Assembly (NCBI RefSeq): GCF_015832195.1 | Contig: NC_052020.1 | Coordinates: 1,612,001 to 1,676,000 of the forward strand | DNA: 64,000 nt | Reading direction: 5' to 3' | From: Motacilla alba alba | Lineage: Eukaryota > Chordata > Aves > Passeriformes > Motacillidae | Part shown: piece after piece, positions 45,560 to 58,771 of the stretch | Position numbering within the stretch: position 1 is the first letter of the stretch | Layout of the letters: each line of letters begins with the position of its first letter | Position numbers and translations under genes: made by a program | Notes under the pieces: generated by a model | Seen by the model: only the letters and a program-made list of their open reading frames with translations | What the model was told of the DNA's origin: nothing | The model's database searches: none

Positions 45560-46639
45560 ATGGAGGCCGTACTGGGGCAGGTGGAGCAGCTGCCGGCGCT
45601 CCTGGCCGTGTCCCGCTCCGCCTTGGTGCGGGACTGGGACTCCCTCACCCTGGACAGGGCTCTAGAGTGGGCCCGGTATTTCCAGCACCTCTATGACCGG
45701 TTCCGTGCCCGTCCCCAGCTCCGGGAGGCCCTCGGGCGGCGGCTGCGCCGGTCTCAGCCGTACCCTGTGCTCGGCTTCCCCGCGCTGGGCCGCTGCCCGC
45801 AGCTGTTGGGGCTGGCGCTGCTGGAGAACCGCGCTTTGCCGCCCGCCGCCTGCCGCCGCCTGCTCCGCAGCCTCCTGCCGCCTCCAGCCGCGGGGACCGG
45901 CTCCGATCGCCGCGGCCTGGAGCTGCTCGCCCGCCGCAAGGCCGCCGCCTGCCTGCTGGCCTTGCCCCACCGCCCGGCGCGGCGAGCCCCCGGGCCGGAG
46001 GCGCAGCTGCAGGCGGAGGCGCAGCTGCTGCTGAGGCGGCTGCGGGAGCAGGGGCAGGAGGCCGGGGAGGCCGCGGGGCAGCTGCGCTGGCTGGGCGGCG
46101 TTCTGCAGCAGCTGCCCCAGCCCCGCGCCTTCGGGGTGGTGGCGGCGGCGCTGGCTCTGCTCAAGCAGGGCCGTGGCGATCAGCCGGCCGCAGACGGGGA
46201 TCGGGATGGGAGCAGCAGCCCAGACGGGTACCGGGAGAGAGCTGCAGGAGACGGGTGCACCGCCGGGCTCCTGCTTTCCTGGCTGCTGGGCAGCCAGGAA
46301 CGATTTTCTGCCTTCTGCCTTTGCCTCCCATGTTCCCATCTTGCCTTCCTAGCTGGGCACTATTCCCAGTTAAGCAGACCTTATTTGGAGCTCTTAACCG
46401 GCTGGGGAAGCCGCTTGCTCTATGACCCTTTGCAGGGACGGTGGGTTAAAAGTTGTCTTGACAAAGCTGAATTGTCCTGGGAGGAATTAAGGGAGCGCTT
46501 TGTCTGCCTCTGTCAGGGACCCGCACTGCTCAAGGAACAGACCCAAGCTGCACTGGAGCTCCTGAGGACACAGGATGGAGATTTCAAAGTCTGTGGCCTA
46601 AGTGTGTGGACTGACTTACTGATGGAAGTAGGCTGCTAA
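45560..46639 (+). CDS. FANCF: FANCF, Fanconi anaemia complementation group F protein (intronless, complete)
   Basis: A single uninterrupted 359-codon frame from ATG to TAA. FANCF is an adaptor of the nuclear Fanconi anaemia core complex, the ubiquitin ligase that modifies FANCD2-FANCI at interstrand cross-links. In the family it bridges FANCA-FANCG and FANCC-FANCE. The gene is intronless in vertebrates, as here. Recognisable parts are the N terminus with LDRALEWARYFQHLYDRF (residues 31-48), LALLENRAL (85-93), a variable Asp/Gly/Ser-rich linker (about 204-232) and the C-terminal helical part ending QDGDFKVCGLSVWTDLL (338-354). Human FANCF is 374 residues as I recall, so this copy is slightly shorter, mainly in the loops. 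The start is fixed by the homologous N terminus and a good context (CCCCATGG). The first two thirds are extremely GC- and CpG-rich, and the last third, from about 46,280, is not. Confidence 0.97.
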   Translation: MEAVLGQVEQLPALLAVSRSALVRDWDSLTLDRALEWARYFQHLYDRFRARPQLREALGRRLRRSQPYPVLGFPALGRCPQLLGLALLENRALPPAACRRLLRSLLPPPAAGTGSDRRGLELLARRKAAACLLALPHRPARRAPGPEAQLQAEAQLLLRRLREQGQEAGEAAGQLRWLGGVLQQLPQPRAFGVVAAALALLKQGRGDQPAADGDRDGSSSPDGYRERAAGDGCTAGLLLSWLLGSQERFSAFCLCLPCSHLAFLAGHYSQLSRPYLELLTGWGSRLLYDPLQGRWVKSCLDKAELSWEELRERFVCLCQGPALLKEQTQAALELLRTQDGDFKVCGLSVWTDLLMEVGC

Positions 46640-46925
46640 TGCGTGAACACAAAAGCAACGTGAAAACTTATAAAATCAAGTCAATCTGGTTAACTGTATT
46701 TGATGTGAAAGGCAAGGCAACTACCCCTCACTTCGTTGAAAGCCAAGTGTTACTGTGACTGCTGATCACAATGATTCTGACTGCATCTGGTTCTGTAATC
46801 TTTCAGGGAGGCCTGGTGTTTTCTTGTGATTGTACTGTCATTTCTGGTCAACACAGAAAATGTCTTCCTTTTCAGTATTTGCTGATTAATTATCTAATAA
46901 AATGAAGAAAATCCGTCCTGCTTCA
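46640..46925 (+). other. FANCF: FANCF 3' untranslated region
   Basis: AT-rich sequence following the TAA stop, up to the cleavage region downstream of the first poly(A) signal. A GT-rich stretch (GTAGTTTTCTGTTTAG) follows at about 46,934, as expected for a cleavage site. A longer form ending near 47,235 is possible. Confidence 0.7.
46896..46901 (+). terminator. FANCF: FANCF poly(A) signal AATAAA
   Basis: A canonical hexamer 257 bases past the stop codon, with a GT-rich element about 35 bases further on. This is the most likely main cleavage signal. Confidence 0.8.
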
Positions 46926-47211
46926 AATATGGAGTAGTTTTCTGTTTAGAAAATACAACAATTCTGATATGGTCATGGTAGTAATTTTTCTAAATGTTGG
47001 AGGCTGAGCAAAAGTTCAAAGGGAGGGTGGAGTTTCAAATGTGAAAAACACAAATTCAGGGTTCCTTTAGTAGTGATTGTCTTCATTGGGCTGTCTGCTC
47101 TGGTGGCCACATCGATGGCAATGCTTCTATAGCTCTTGCACATGACTTAGCCCCAGGGTTGGTGAAGAAAGTGAGAGGAAGCCAACTGGAAAGCTTCTTG
47201 AAAAGTTCTAA

Positions 47212-47217
47212 AATAAA
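47212..47217 (+). terminator. FANCF: Possible distal FANCF poly(A) signal
   Basis: A second AATAAA, about 570 bases past the stop, followed by T/G-rich sequence. It could give a longer 3' end; only transcript data would show whether it is used. Confidence 0.35.
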
Positions 47218-47384
47218 GGTCTTTATTAGTTGCTATATTATTTGATAATATCCAGGTATTTACTAAAAAAAGTGAGGTAAAATGTAGGATGTTCTGTGTG
47301 GTTTTCTTCCCATTTCAATAATTCATTACACAATTCATTGCTTTGTGAAGCAGAAAAGTGAGTGAACAGCAAACTTTTTTATTA

Positions 47385-47490
47385 CATGTATATATAATAT
47401 GTATTACATATATAAGAGATTATATGTATTTATACAAAATATTATATAATTGTATGTGCAAAATATGTGATATAGACTTTATATATAATA
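47385..47490. repeat. TA-rich simple sequence
   Basis: About 100 bases of TATATAATATGTATTACATA-like sequence. It is degenerate, with no regular unit. Confidence 0.7.
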
Positions 47491-50400
47491 TTTCCCCTCT
47501 TTGTTATTTTATGTCTTATCTGTTTCTGTCAGGAAAACTTGAACAGGGTAGTTTCTACCTTCCCACTTCCATTAAAATGCGTACTGTAATGCAGAAGTAA
47601 TGTGTATATTCAACTCTAAACTAGTATTACCAAAAATGAGCACTGTAAAAAGAGAATAGTCAAGGAAGATGAGGCAAATGCATGGAACTACTGCCAAAAG
47701 AGTTACTCATTAATCTTTTGTATGGAGGACCTGTCAGAGTTCCTGTAGACCACATTCCTACAGTTTCAAGATCAATCGAGACATCTCTTTCTTTTCTTGC
47801 AAAAGCCTTGTGATAGGGGTTAGAAGATTCTTCACTTATGCTTATAAGCATCAAGAAAGCAAACAAGCTATTAAATGTATAAACTGTATTGAAGCTAATT
47901 AGAGTAATAGTCTGTCTTATGACAGGAAATAGTGTAAATAACTATGGCAGATATTTCCGAATGGCAGAACTACAGTGAGAAGAATCTTGTGGTTTTTGAA
48001 ATGGAAGCAATTAGTACAAGGAAAGAAATTGTTTGTCTGGGGAAAGAAATAATGTTATTTGAACTTACATGGAAGTAATTACAGACATAAATAAGTTCTT
48101 ATTCTTCACCTATTCTAAAACAGAACAGATACTTAGGGGTAGCAGCCTTTGTATAGTTAGAAGGACATGGTAGTAATCTATCAAAAATACAACTTTTCTT
48201 TGCATTCCTTGCTATGTTACATCAGTGAGACAAGTTATGGAGATGTGTGGATGAACATATTCTGAAACTACAACTGTGGCAGTTGTCTTGCTCTGTCTTA
48301 AATGGAGTTGTTGCCTCTTCTGGAACTTGCAGTCAGTCTTAAAAGACACCAATGTCAGTGGACCTCCTGACTGAGTCAGTATTTCTGTGGTATCCAAAAA
48401 AATGAAATCTGTCTAAAAATTGGTCTGAAATCTGTCAGTGTTTAAAGCTGCTTAGAAGTGTAAAGCATGAAGTTTGAATTTATGTTGTCTAGCCACAGTT
48501 CCCTGTGTTATGTAGTTTTGGCATTTGGTGTGGAAACTCTGCAATTGAGCCTGCTCTTAATGCTTTTAACAGGCATAGGATTTTTTTGTCTGTTAGAATA
48601 CTCTCTGCTATCAGAGGTTCCTGATGAATAATATACCCAAAGATGCTAGACAAAGTTATTTGCTTCTCCGCAGATATACATTAAGAGTGATTTAAAAATA
48701 TTGCAATAACCGTGCAAATGTTGTAGTATCCAACCAAACTCCAACTATTAAAACCTACTGTTCCCAGGTATCTGAATCTCTGGGACAAATTTCAGTGAGG
48801 GTTAAGTCTTAGTTTTGCTTGTCAGGTTAGAAACGTTTCTTAATTATTGTCAGAATGTTCACTATGAATTAAGTCTTTTAACTATTTCTAGAATAAATCA
48901 GATCCTTGTAGGGAGTTTCTTCTTGCAGTATTTCAAGTCTTCCCTTTGATAAACTTAAGCTTTGTGTTATAAAATTCAGTTCATGAAGGCATATGTCTTT
49001 CTTTCAAGTAATGTTTATTACACCTTTTAATAACTAAGTGAAGCTACAGAATCTTTTAGTGGCATAGCTAGGAAGTAATAGGCCCATCAGTGACTTTATT
49101 TAAAAAGTAAAGAAATAATCATGGGCCTGGACAGGCAAGAGACAGGTCAGTATAAATAAACCTTATATACTGATTTCCAATTCTGTCTTCCTTATAGAAA
49201 CAGGGATAGTAAAAGGTAGTTTAACCTCAGTGAGACAAAAGCACCTGGTTATAGCAGTTACACAGAAATGTTCCAATCTGTCCCAAATACATTATAAAGA
49301 GAGGCCAGATCTCTGATTACCAAATTCCAAAATCCATATGGTATTCATTGAACAAATACACTGGTCCACATTCCCTGTTATTTCAGCATGCTTGTGGAGT
49401 TCTCCAGGTAGCTGTGCGAATGATTAATTTTTTCTGAAACTCCATTTTTAATAAAAGTATAAACAGGAAAGGAACCTCCTCCTTTTATATATTTGCAGCT
49501 CATGTGTGCAAACTCTTGACAATCTCAACTATCATGAGAGAAGCAAGATACTGTAAATGACAGGCTAAGGCCTCTTCCACAATCACCTTCCTCCTTTTTC
49601 TTTTTTTTTCCCTTAATAAGGAGAAGCAGATCTCTCCTATTTATTAAATGATGATTGAAGAAACTGCTATGCTTGTTTTATGCTATGCTAATCTTTTAGA
49701 AGATTGGTAAGGATTGTGGAATGTATCAGGAGCATCTTACTTGTCCAATTAACAGCAAAGACATTTTCCTGCCATTGATGTTTGATTTTTTTTTCCCCAA
49801 GAAAGAAAAAATAATTTACGCCTTGACAAACAGAACTGCAACTCCACAAGTGACATACTAGTAGATATCTGGATACAAAGTTGCCTTTTTTTCTTATTTT
49901 TCTTGTGAAGTGTCTGTTCCCTTGTACTAAGCAAAATCTAGAAGAAAGCAAATTCTATATTCTAGTATTTTGCAGTATGTATGCAGATGCTAGAATAAAG
50001 ATAAATAATGTAGAATAAACTGTTCATTTATGAAAAGAATATTAGCAAATTGGTACTATTCAGGTGAATATGCAAGCCTGATTGTCACAATGTATTAACA
50101 TGAATTTCTTTTTTGCACACAAGGTTTCTTTCCTCCAACCCTTTCCCAAATAGATGAATAAGGGTCTAATGTTCTTTTCAGTGAACATGAAGGATGATTT
50201 CTTTTATCTTCTTATGTGTAAGAAAATGTTTATTAGGTCATGAAGGCAGACTAATATTTTAATCACATGGAAGTAACATTTTCAGATACTGTTTAACTAG
50301 AAAGTTGAAGTTGTATGGATAATTTTAGTTCCGCTGTTTCTGAAAAGCGGGAGGTTTAAAGCTGAATTCTATTCCTGGTGAAGAGTTTGGATGAATGACC

Positions 50401-50818
50401 CACTGCAGAGTGCTGGCAAAGGTCCTACATCATTGCCATTCAGAATACAACAAACAGTAGTAGCATAGGCGCCCTGTACTTGAGAAGCTTATTTATTTGT
50501 TGGGCAGAATTGCAGGAAAGTAAATAAAATGCAAGTGGAAAGGGTGAGGAGAAAAGGTGGAAGACTGCTCACTTTTGAAGACCCATTGAGAAAGGGTAGA
50601 ACTGAATGGCTTTGCTACTGCTGGAGACAGCATTAGTTTGGTAATTTTGTGATAAAAAAATCAGAAGAGTTTTGATTTGATGTTGGATGTTCTTCTAAAG
50701 CACTCATCCTTTGTGTGCCCAAATGACCACAGTGATCAATGGTATAACTGGCAATAACGTTAAGGTAGTGAGTGAGAAATGTTGTGCAGGGTAGGAAGCT
50801 ATTTATTTAAATAGGGGC

Positions 50819-50840
50819 TGGTCTCACAGAGGTGAGACCA
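50819..50840. repeat. Small perfect hairpin
   Basis: TGGTCTCAC and GTGAGACCA are exact reverse complements separated by AGAG. It is a small palindrome that could be chance. Confidence 0.6.
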
Positions 50841-53800
50841 AAATGCCAGAGGCATTATATCTGCCCTGGTATATAAAATAAATTTGAATAATCACAAGTG
50901 TGGTCTGGAAAACTAGCCTTTTATCAGGTAATAATTAATATAAATCCTTCTCGCAGGCAGTTTGCTGTCTGTATTGTATCTGTGTCATGAGGAATTAGTC
51001 AAACACATCCTTCTTTATTAATCAGTTATGCACCTTACTGATGGATTCCAGGTTAAGAGATGCTAGACAACCTGGAAAAAATTCCATGTTTGTTCTCCCC
51101 TATGTATTTCTTTTTAAAAATTCCCAGGATAAAAAAATGACTGTATCAATGAACTAGACCAGAGATAAACACATAGTTAAGGTGCATTCTCTTTGATAAT
51201 TTCTCAGAGGTAGCCTACAAAGATAATTTAATTTATCCTTTAATTCCTTGTGTGCCAGTACTTTAGAGTTACTGATATTATTTTAAATAATTTATTATAT
51301 GCCAATAATTTTCCATTGTGTCAGTTCTTTCGCAACTAGATATCTGTGTCCCTAGATCTTTAGAGTGCTTGACATTTTATTTATAGTTAGTATTTTGATT
51401 CATCTCAGATACCACAGAGGGTGGCAGCAGAGCCTCTCTACACAGATGTGCTTGGACTTCTGATCCAATGAGAGAATCCAAGCTCAGGGGTCATTTCTAG
51501 AAGCAGAAGAGATGCAGGGAGTAAACACCCATGGTTGTCAGAAGTTAGCCAGTCAGAAGTTTCCAATTGAAAAGTCCTATTGAAAGTTTATTTTGTCCTT
51601 GCAATTCTAACTTTACTGGCTCTTTAATGTAGTCTAGGATCAGGTAATAATATAAACCATATCCTCTGTCTCTATCCACAAGCCCATTTTATTCATAATA
51701 TTAGGTATGCAGCTCTTAAATTCCTTTTCTATTACATGATAAATTCCATAGCATTATGTGATCAATTTACTGTAACACTTAACTAGTACATTTTACCAGA
51801 AACCATAGCAGTATGCACTGAACAGAAAATGTAACAATCAAATTCTGAATCTTGTCTTGAGCTGCACCTTCCTATTACATTTCTTCCTTTGGGAGGACTG
51901 TTCAGGATGATTGCTCAGACATGGGCTCTTCATGGCGTGGAGCTCACAAACACACTAATCCCAGCATTTGATAAAGCGCTGTTTAGATTTTTGGCGATTG
52001 TCATGAGTTTTAAATCCCACCACAAAGATTGTCTAAATGTTTTCCTAAGGATAATTTCCAGTAATGAAATATGTACTGCTTTTACCTGCACATTTGTATC
52101 ATTGTTTCTCTTACGGCTTGTTGGACTCAGAACAGGAAATCATTATTGTGGTCTTGAGTTCCTGTGCATAGCTATTCTCCCAAAATAAAGTTAGCAATGG
52201 AAGAAAATTATCATGTGCTTTCTATCATGCATAATAAATATTACACCCATAAAAATAAGCCAATAATGCAAGACTATTTGCTATATGATTAAATTATCAG
52301 TTAAATACCTAGATAAATACTTGGTTTTAATGCTGAATACCTGGGGTAAAAATTGTATTTGCTTTGCTCAGGAGGAGATAATGAATCCTCTTTAAAAACC
52401 AGTAGGCTGAAATGTGAATGCAACCTTTCTTTCCAATACTTATCGGCAGTGGAGTCATTAATATTTTCTTATTAATGTAAATGAGCTAGGTAAGAACAAT
52501 TGATTTCTTCTAGGAATTAATTTGACATGATCAATCCCTAAAACAAGTGTGACAACAAGGTCATTCATCAGCTGCTTAACATTGCAATAGCCTAAGCTTG
52601 CCCTTTCAACTAGGAAAAGATGCCATGCCCTGGAGAAAAGGCTTTTAAATCATTGTGCTATTGACAAAAAATTGTGTGCTGTTGTCTCTCACAGACTCAT
52701 CATTCTTAATGTTGAGGTGAAAGTCGCTGACTTCAAGTATTTTATAATTTACATTGTTCAAGCTTTGGTTTTAGGGCAAAAATATAAAGGATATATAGGA
52801 AACTAAGGATCTCAGCTATGCAGGGATCTTCAGGCATTGGAAGTGATATGCAAGTGAATGTCATAATTTAATTAATGTCTAGATCTATACACTTTTGAGT
52901 GAGATTATGGCATTTTTTAAGTAAAGCAGTGAAATAATCTGACCCATCACTTATTTGCTTCAAATTAGTTTGAGCACTGAATTCACCTCAAATTTTCCAG
53001 TGTTTTGCTTTTTTTGAAGAGGTTTGCTTTCTCCCTAATGCAGCAAAAATACCTTCCCTTTTATTCTTCATAAATGTGTCCAAAATCCTGCTCAACTTCA
53101 AAGATAATATGAATCAAGGGAACAGTAGGATGACCATAATGCAGAAAATAATTTCTAGAATTTAATGGAAGGAATTTGTTCGTACTGCTGAAGTAGCCAA
53201 GAACTCTCCCCTACTTTTAAATGAGTCAAAATTCAGTAAGGAGACAACCCCCTCCACTTGCAAACAGTACATCAAACTATCATTTAACCCAAAAAGCACA
53301 AATAAAATCCAGTAGCAGGAAGTAAAAACTTGGAACAGTCAAAAGAAGGATACTGTTATCTGTAATAAGATTGTCAGGTTAATGGAATAATTTATCAGCA
53401 CCTTTTGTGGTTTTCATTGCTTACTTGCAATCCTTTGCAGAGACTGTGTGTTCCTAAAATGTGCTTTTTTATTTCATGCAAAAGTTTTTTGGCTAGTAGG
53501 ACCAAGCATATGGCCTGGTAGGGAAAAAATGAGGAAGAAAAAAGAAGGGGCTGGTGTGTGCATTTACCCACCGTGAAATTTGGCATGCTGTTTCACACCT
53601 CAGTGGGCAGTGAGCATAGTGTAGAACACAAGAGTGTAGCATGGAGCCCCTGGCTCATAATGACAAAACTGCAGTTGTAACCTTTTGATATGATCAGTGT
53701 TCAATAAACCTATGAAGAGTTTTATCTGGATCACACTTAATACTACTTGCTTTTGAATGGAATTGGACTTGTGGCACTGGCTGTAATTGAGCTGGGCAGG

Positions 53801-56800
53801 GCATGAATTTTGGTGTGAAGTGTAACGGTCAGTATCCCTGCCAAGAAGAAATACTGGACTTATTTTCTGGAGACCATACAAATGTGTAGGACCATCCATT
53901 CCTATGAAAGAAATTTATTATGTGAAAAAAATTGTTTAAGTGACTGAGGAATGATTCCTATGGTGTTAATTCTAGTAACATAAAATTCTCATCTTCACAC
54001 CTTGCATCCATGTCAAGCCTTCTAAGATTTTATCTTTGTCCTATGGCTTTCTACATATGGCAATTTTTATTCCTTTTCAATTTAGAAGGGGAAAAATTAC
54101 TTAAATAATTCTTTTCTGTGTTCAGTGATGTCAAAAATGTGTTGCTGACACTGCCAGTTCAAGACTTTTGGAAACATGAAATAAATTGCACAGGACTAAG
54201 AGGAGCAATTTAAGAAGGTGCATTATCCAAACGTATGTATGTGCACACTCCACTAGTCACTGGACAGCTGGTTGAATCTGGAATTGCTGCAGTAACTTTC
54301 AGGTGATGGTGAGCATGCACTTGCTGCTACAATTCCTGTAGGAAAATGCTGGACACTGTGCACGGCACTGACAAATTGCTCCCAGTGGTATCTAAGGTAT
54401 TTCACTGTTGTCATCATAGCCTCTAGCAAACTCAGGATATTTGAAAAGAGTATGGTGTCTGCAATGTATTAAAGATATTGTATCCCTATTTATAGTCCAA
54501 TTCCATGAACAGAAAATTCCAACAGAGAATGTTTACTATAGAAATTTTGGATTATGGAGCTTTTAAAGGCAGGTATGTTTATTTTATGGGCCAGATATTT
54601 AGAAAAAAGCAATTAAAGCCACCTTGCTCATTAACCTTTCAGTTCCTTGCAGAGCACTTTAAGCACAAGAAAGTGATTGCATTTTGATTTGTAATGCTTC
54701 AGTGAACTGGCCCTCTTCTCTGGGTATGTGTTCACTGTACTATAGCACGAGCTCGAAACACTTGCATGTGTTTTTGTTTCACTGCAATTTAACTGATATG
54801 CTGATCTAAATTCTTTGCACTCAGGGATTGCAAATGCCTTTTACCATGAACTTTGTTCAGTCCTTTTTACATCTACTTTGCAAAGCTATATCACATGCCA
54901 TAACTGCATTATCATGGTTATTGCTATTCAGGAAGACTCAACAAATTACAAGCAATATCAAATCAAGACAATGATTTATAGAAATATAGCTTGACTTTTT
55001 CAATATAAATTGGAAGAAATGACAGCATATTATTTCTCCATCACTGAGTATGATGACCACAGTTGACGAATTGTTACTCCTTTTGGAAGGTGTAGGAGGT
55101 GAGGAAAAAGGCTGAACTACATCCCATGTAGTTGGCCTAAGAAATGGATTAGCTGAATCAGAAATCATTTTTTAAAACTGTGTATGTATTAGCAAAAAAG
55201 ACATATTGAAAAGTATTTGGGTTGTCAGAAGCTAATGAGAATGGCTTGCTGTGCTCACAAATGTTAATTTGCTCTTATGTTAATTTTTAAATTTCCTTCC
55301 GACGGCAATTTAAAATAATAGATGAAAAGAAACATGAAAGGTAAAAGAATTTTCTTTCCCTGTCTTATAATTATAAGAAAAATAACAGAAAAATAACCCG
55401 TGTGTGGGATGAAGTTTTTTTCCTTCAGCCTTCATAAAGGCTTATGCAAATAAGCATAAAATACATAAAATGCAAAGGTTTTTCATCATCTTGGCAGCTG
55501 TGACATGCAATCGTAACACTCGTGATGCATCCCTGTGTCTGCAAAACTCCAGACACAGTGGCATTTTGCTCTTTATGTTGAAGTTTGTGACTTCAGTGTT
55601 TAGAGAACATTACACATGTACATGAGGTAAAATGTTCAGCTACTGATCAAGGTCTGTAAGGGACTTCTTCCCAACAGTATTAGAAGAGACCTTAGGTTTT
55701 AATTTCTCTTTGTATTTAGCTTCGTATTTTGTAGTGTGAATTGAAGTGTTAATTCTTTCAGTCTTCCCTTCTGAGCCTGTCACATGCATACAGCGTGACT
55801 AAAATGGTTTGGTCCAACTAAAGCAACTGGTTGAGAGAAGAGAGATTATGATATGTAATGGTAAAAATAGGAGTTTACTGTTACATGAATTGCCATGCTA
55901 TTTGCATTATTTTTAATGCATTTTACAAAATCTCAGTCTATAGGCCTGCCTGTACTTCTGGACCTAGCAATTTTTTAAACAGTGTTTTACTGCCAAAACA
56001 TGGTTTTGGATTGTGGAATTCTTGATTTAAATGTAACACACACTCAATTAAGAGTTATTATCAAAAAATTTTATCTTTTAACTGAGTTCTAAAGAAAATA
56101 AATAATGTTGGTGTCAGTCTGCTGAGTGAAGCACAGAGAAATCAAATTGTGTAGAATGATACAGGAAGTTTTAGCAGTTGTACTCTTGATGCAGGTATTT
56201 ATACTTCTGGGTCTGATTGCAAATTTGTCCTTGTTTAAATAGGAGACTGAGATGTCTGGAATGTTTTACAGTGGTTCAAAAGCAATTCTTAAGAAAAAGC
56301 AAGTAGATATTTTATATTATCAACAAAATTGTTCATCACATGCACTGTTGTAGACTTCATCTTGGTGAGTTTCTTATTCTTTTGGCACTCCTGTGGTAAA
56401 AGGTAATTAACTTCATGTGAAAAAAATGGAAAATGGTAGCTTTTCCACCACAATGAAAGGCTGAAATCTGAATGAATGATGAAGCCTTTAGAATTAGTGG
56501 CAACATTACTGTAGTGAACTCAGAGAGTGACCTGCCCTGAAGGAACGGGAAAAGCAATAATGTTCCTGTCCCATCTGTCAGGAAGGTGTAGGAGACATTT
56601 GTTACATAATGACTGTCCCATTCACTGAAATATTATGGGGATTAGAAAATACCTTGCATAATTTATATACACCATCTCTATTCTGGAACCATGCATTATA
56701 CTTCCCACAGACAGATTAAGCTGACATTCTGAGCCATATGCATGGTTTATGTGGGTAACATAATACTTTCAAATTATATCTGCTGTGAGCCAATAAAATT

Positions 56801-58771
56801 AGTATGGAGTAGTTAGGCAATAGCCTAATAACAGCTAAACTAACAAAGGTTTATAAAATACTTCTCTCCTAATTTTTCATGGGGCATTCATTTTTTTTCC
56901 CTTAGCTTTACTGATGAAAGGCAGCATTAAAAACCAGTACTGTTACTACCCAACATGCCAGTGTTCTCAGGCATATATAGAATTTGAGTCTATCTCTTCT
57001 GCTCAAATGTGAATTTCTATTGTTCAATATCTGAATTTTCAGCTAGGGTAGAATTCCCACAGAGCTATGATAAGTTTTGCTCACTTAGAATTGAGCTGCT
57101 TGAAATAGAAAATGTGATAATTTTAGATACACTTTCTGAGATGGCATTTTAATGTTACATCAGTTTTTATTTCTGCATGGATATTTTTCAAAATACCTTC
57201 ACTGATTGACTTCCAAAACAGTTACTGAACAGTTTCATTCCATTAGGGCTTTGTTTCTTTGAGTTTTGGGGGCAAGGGGGGGCTTCCTCTTGTGAGAATA
57301 TCCCACCAGTACAAAACCGCTGGCACTGTTTGACTTTGAAGAGCTATTACATCTGTTCAAGACAATGGCAGGACAAGAGGATTGATTGTTTCTGTTAAAT
57401 TGGGATTGTCGGTTTCTGAGCCAAGAGAGATAGAGCCACGGCACACTGGTGAGAAGGCCAGCAATGCACAGCTTCTTCATCCAGCTGGCAGTTTGCACTG
57501 GGTGCTGTGTTAGTGGCTTTGGTGTATTTTCTGTGCAGCCTGCTGTGTCTTCAGGGAAACATCCCTGCTCCTCTTCTGCCACGGAGGATGGTGCTTTCTG
57601 TCGGCTCTGCTTCCAGCCCAGTGAAGCAGAGCTTCCACTGACCCAGCAGCTTTGTTGCTGCTAAGGAGGTAGCCTGGCCTGCCTGCCCACTCTTTGGGGA
57701 GGCCAAGGGTTTGTGTGGCTGTGTTTTCACTTGGGTGGGATGCCCTGCTTCCCCAGCTATCCCAGCACATCTCATCTCAAGAGTGTGTGCTAGCGCAAAG
57801 GATGTGGGAGCATATGGCTGGGGTAGGAGATATGTGCGGCATTTTCTCATGGCAACGTTAGTGGTTTATGCTTTGTTCAAGTGCAGCATTCAGTGTGTAT
57901 TTTCTTTACTCCTAACCAACAGTTTAGAAAAAGGATATACGTTATGATTAAATGAAAAGCATTGGAAAGGAATGGAGTTTCTTCTTTCCCATTACTCCTT
58001 TGCAAAGATGCTCTCTTGGAGAATTATTGATGTAGTCATTTCATATGGGTAACATCTGAACAGTAACTTTTATTCCATTTTCCTCAATCAGCTTAGATTT
58101 ATTCTAAAAAGTACGTTATTGCATTTAGGTCAGTTATTTCCCTTATTTAAAATTCTATTTCATAATTTGAAAACAAAGTTGTTCATTTTCCATTAAGAAA
58201 AAATATTTTATAGCATACAAGATGACTGGAGAAGGATATAGATTTAATGAATAAAAGAGGAGACTTAATTCTATTTCATGCCTTTGGAGGAGTGGAACTG
58301 CCTGGGACACAAAAGCATTGATCTAATATCTGTTCAAGACTTTTAGTATTAACACATGTTAAAATTTGTTTGATATTTTAAAATTTGCTTTCTGACAATT
58401 AGTGTGTTATAACAACTGAAAGAGGTGTAGCCTCATGAAAAGGAGCTCTTCCTACATTTACTACCGTTTTAAACTTGTGGCAGAATTTAATGCCACTAGA
58501 TGCATTTGCTGATAAACTGTATTAATTAAGCTTTCTCTCACACCTCAACAAACACACCCCACACAGAGTTCTTAGGTAAAAAGAATCTGAAATATTTTCT
58601 TGCTGTAAGATCAGTAGGTGGTTATTGTCAGGAACAGCATATTTTGTTTATATTTTCCTGCGATAATTATCCGTTTAGAGGAAAAAAACCCACCTTAAAT
58701 TCTACACAAATAAAATGGGACCAAGGCTCACATTGTATGTAGCCATACCAACACAGGTTCTGCCATCCTAT

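Larger units (their letters stand above)
46926..58771. other. Intergenic DNA downstream of FANCF
   Basis: AT-rich DNA with no recognisable exon on either strand. From synteny with other vertebrates I would expect SLC17A6 to be the next gene; none of its exons is visible here. The region includes a TA-rich simple sequence at 47,385-47,490, a 9-bp hairpin at 50,819-50,840 and stretches rich in homeodomain- and POU-like words around 51,870-52,800 and 55,290-55,620. A 115-codon minus frame at 57,235-57,582 starts with GTG and is not supported. Confidence 0.65.

Noticed and set aside
45662..46339. A 225-codon minus-strand frame and others overlapping FANCF
   Set aside because: They are antisense or shifted shadows of the GC-rich FANCF coding sequence, which itself has clear homology.
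57235..57582. A 115-codon minus-strand frame with a hydrophobic segment (LCIAGLLTSVPWLYLSWL)
   Set aside because: The first codon is GTG, not ATG. No homologue is recognised and no exon signals fit.
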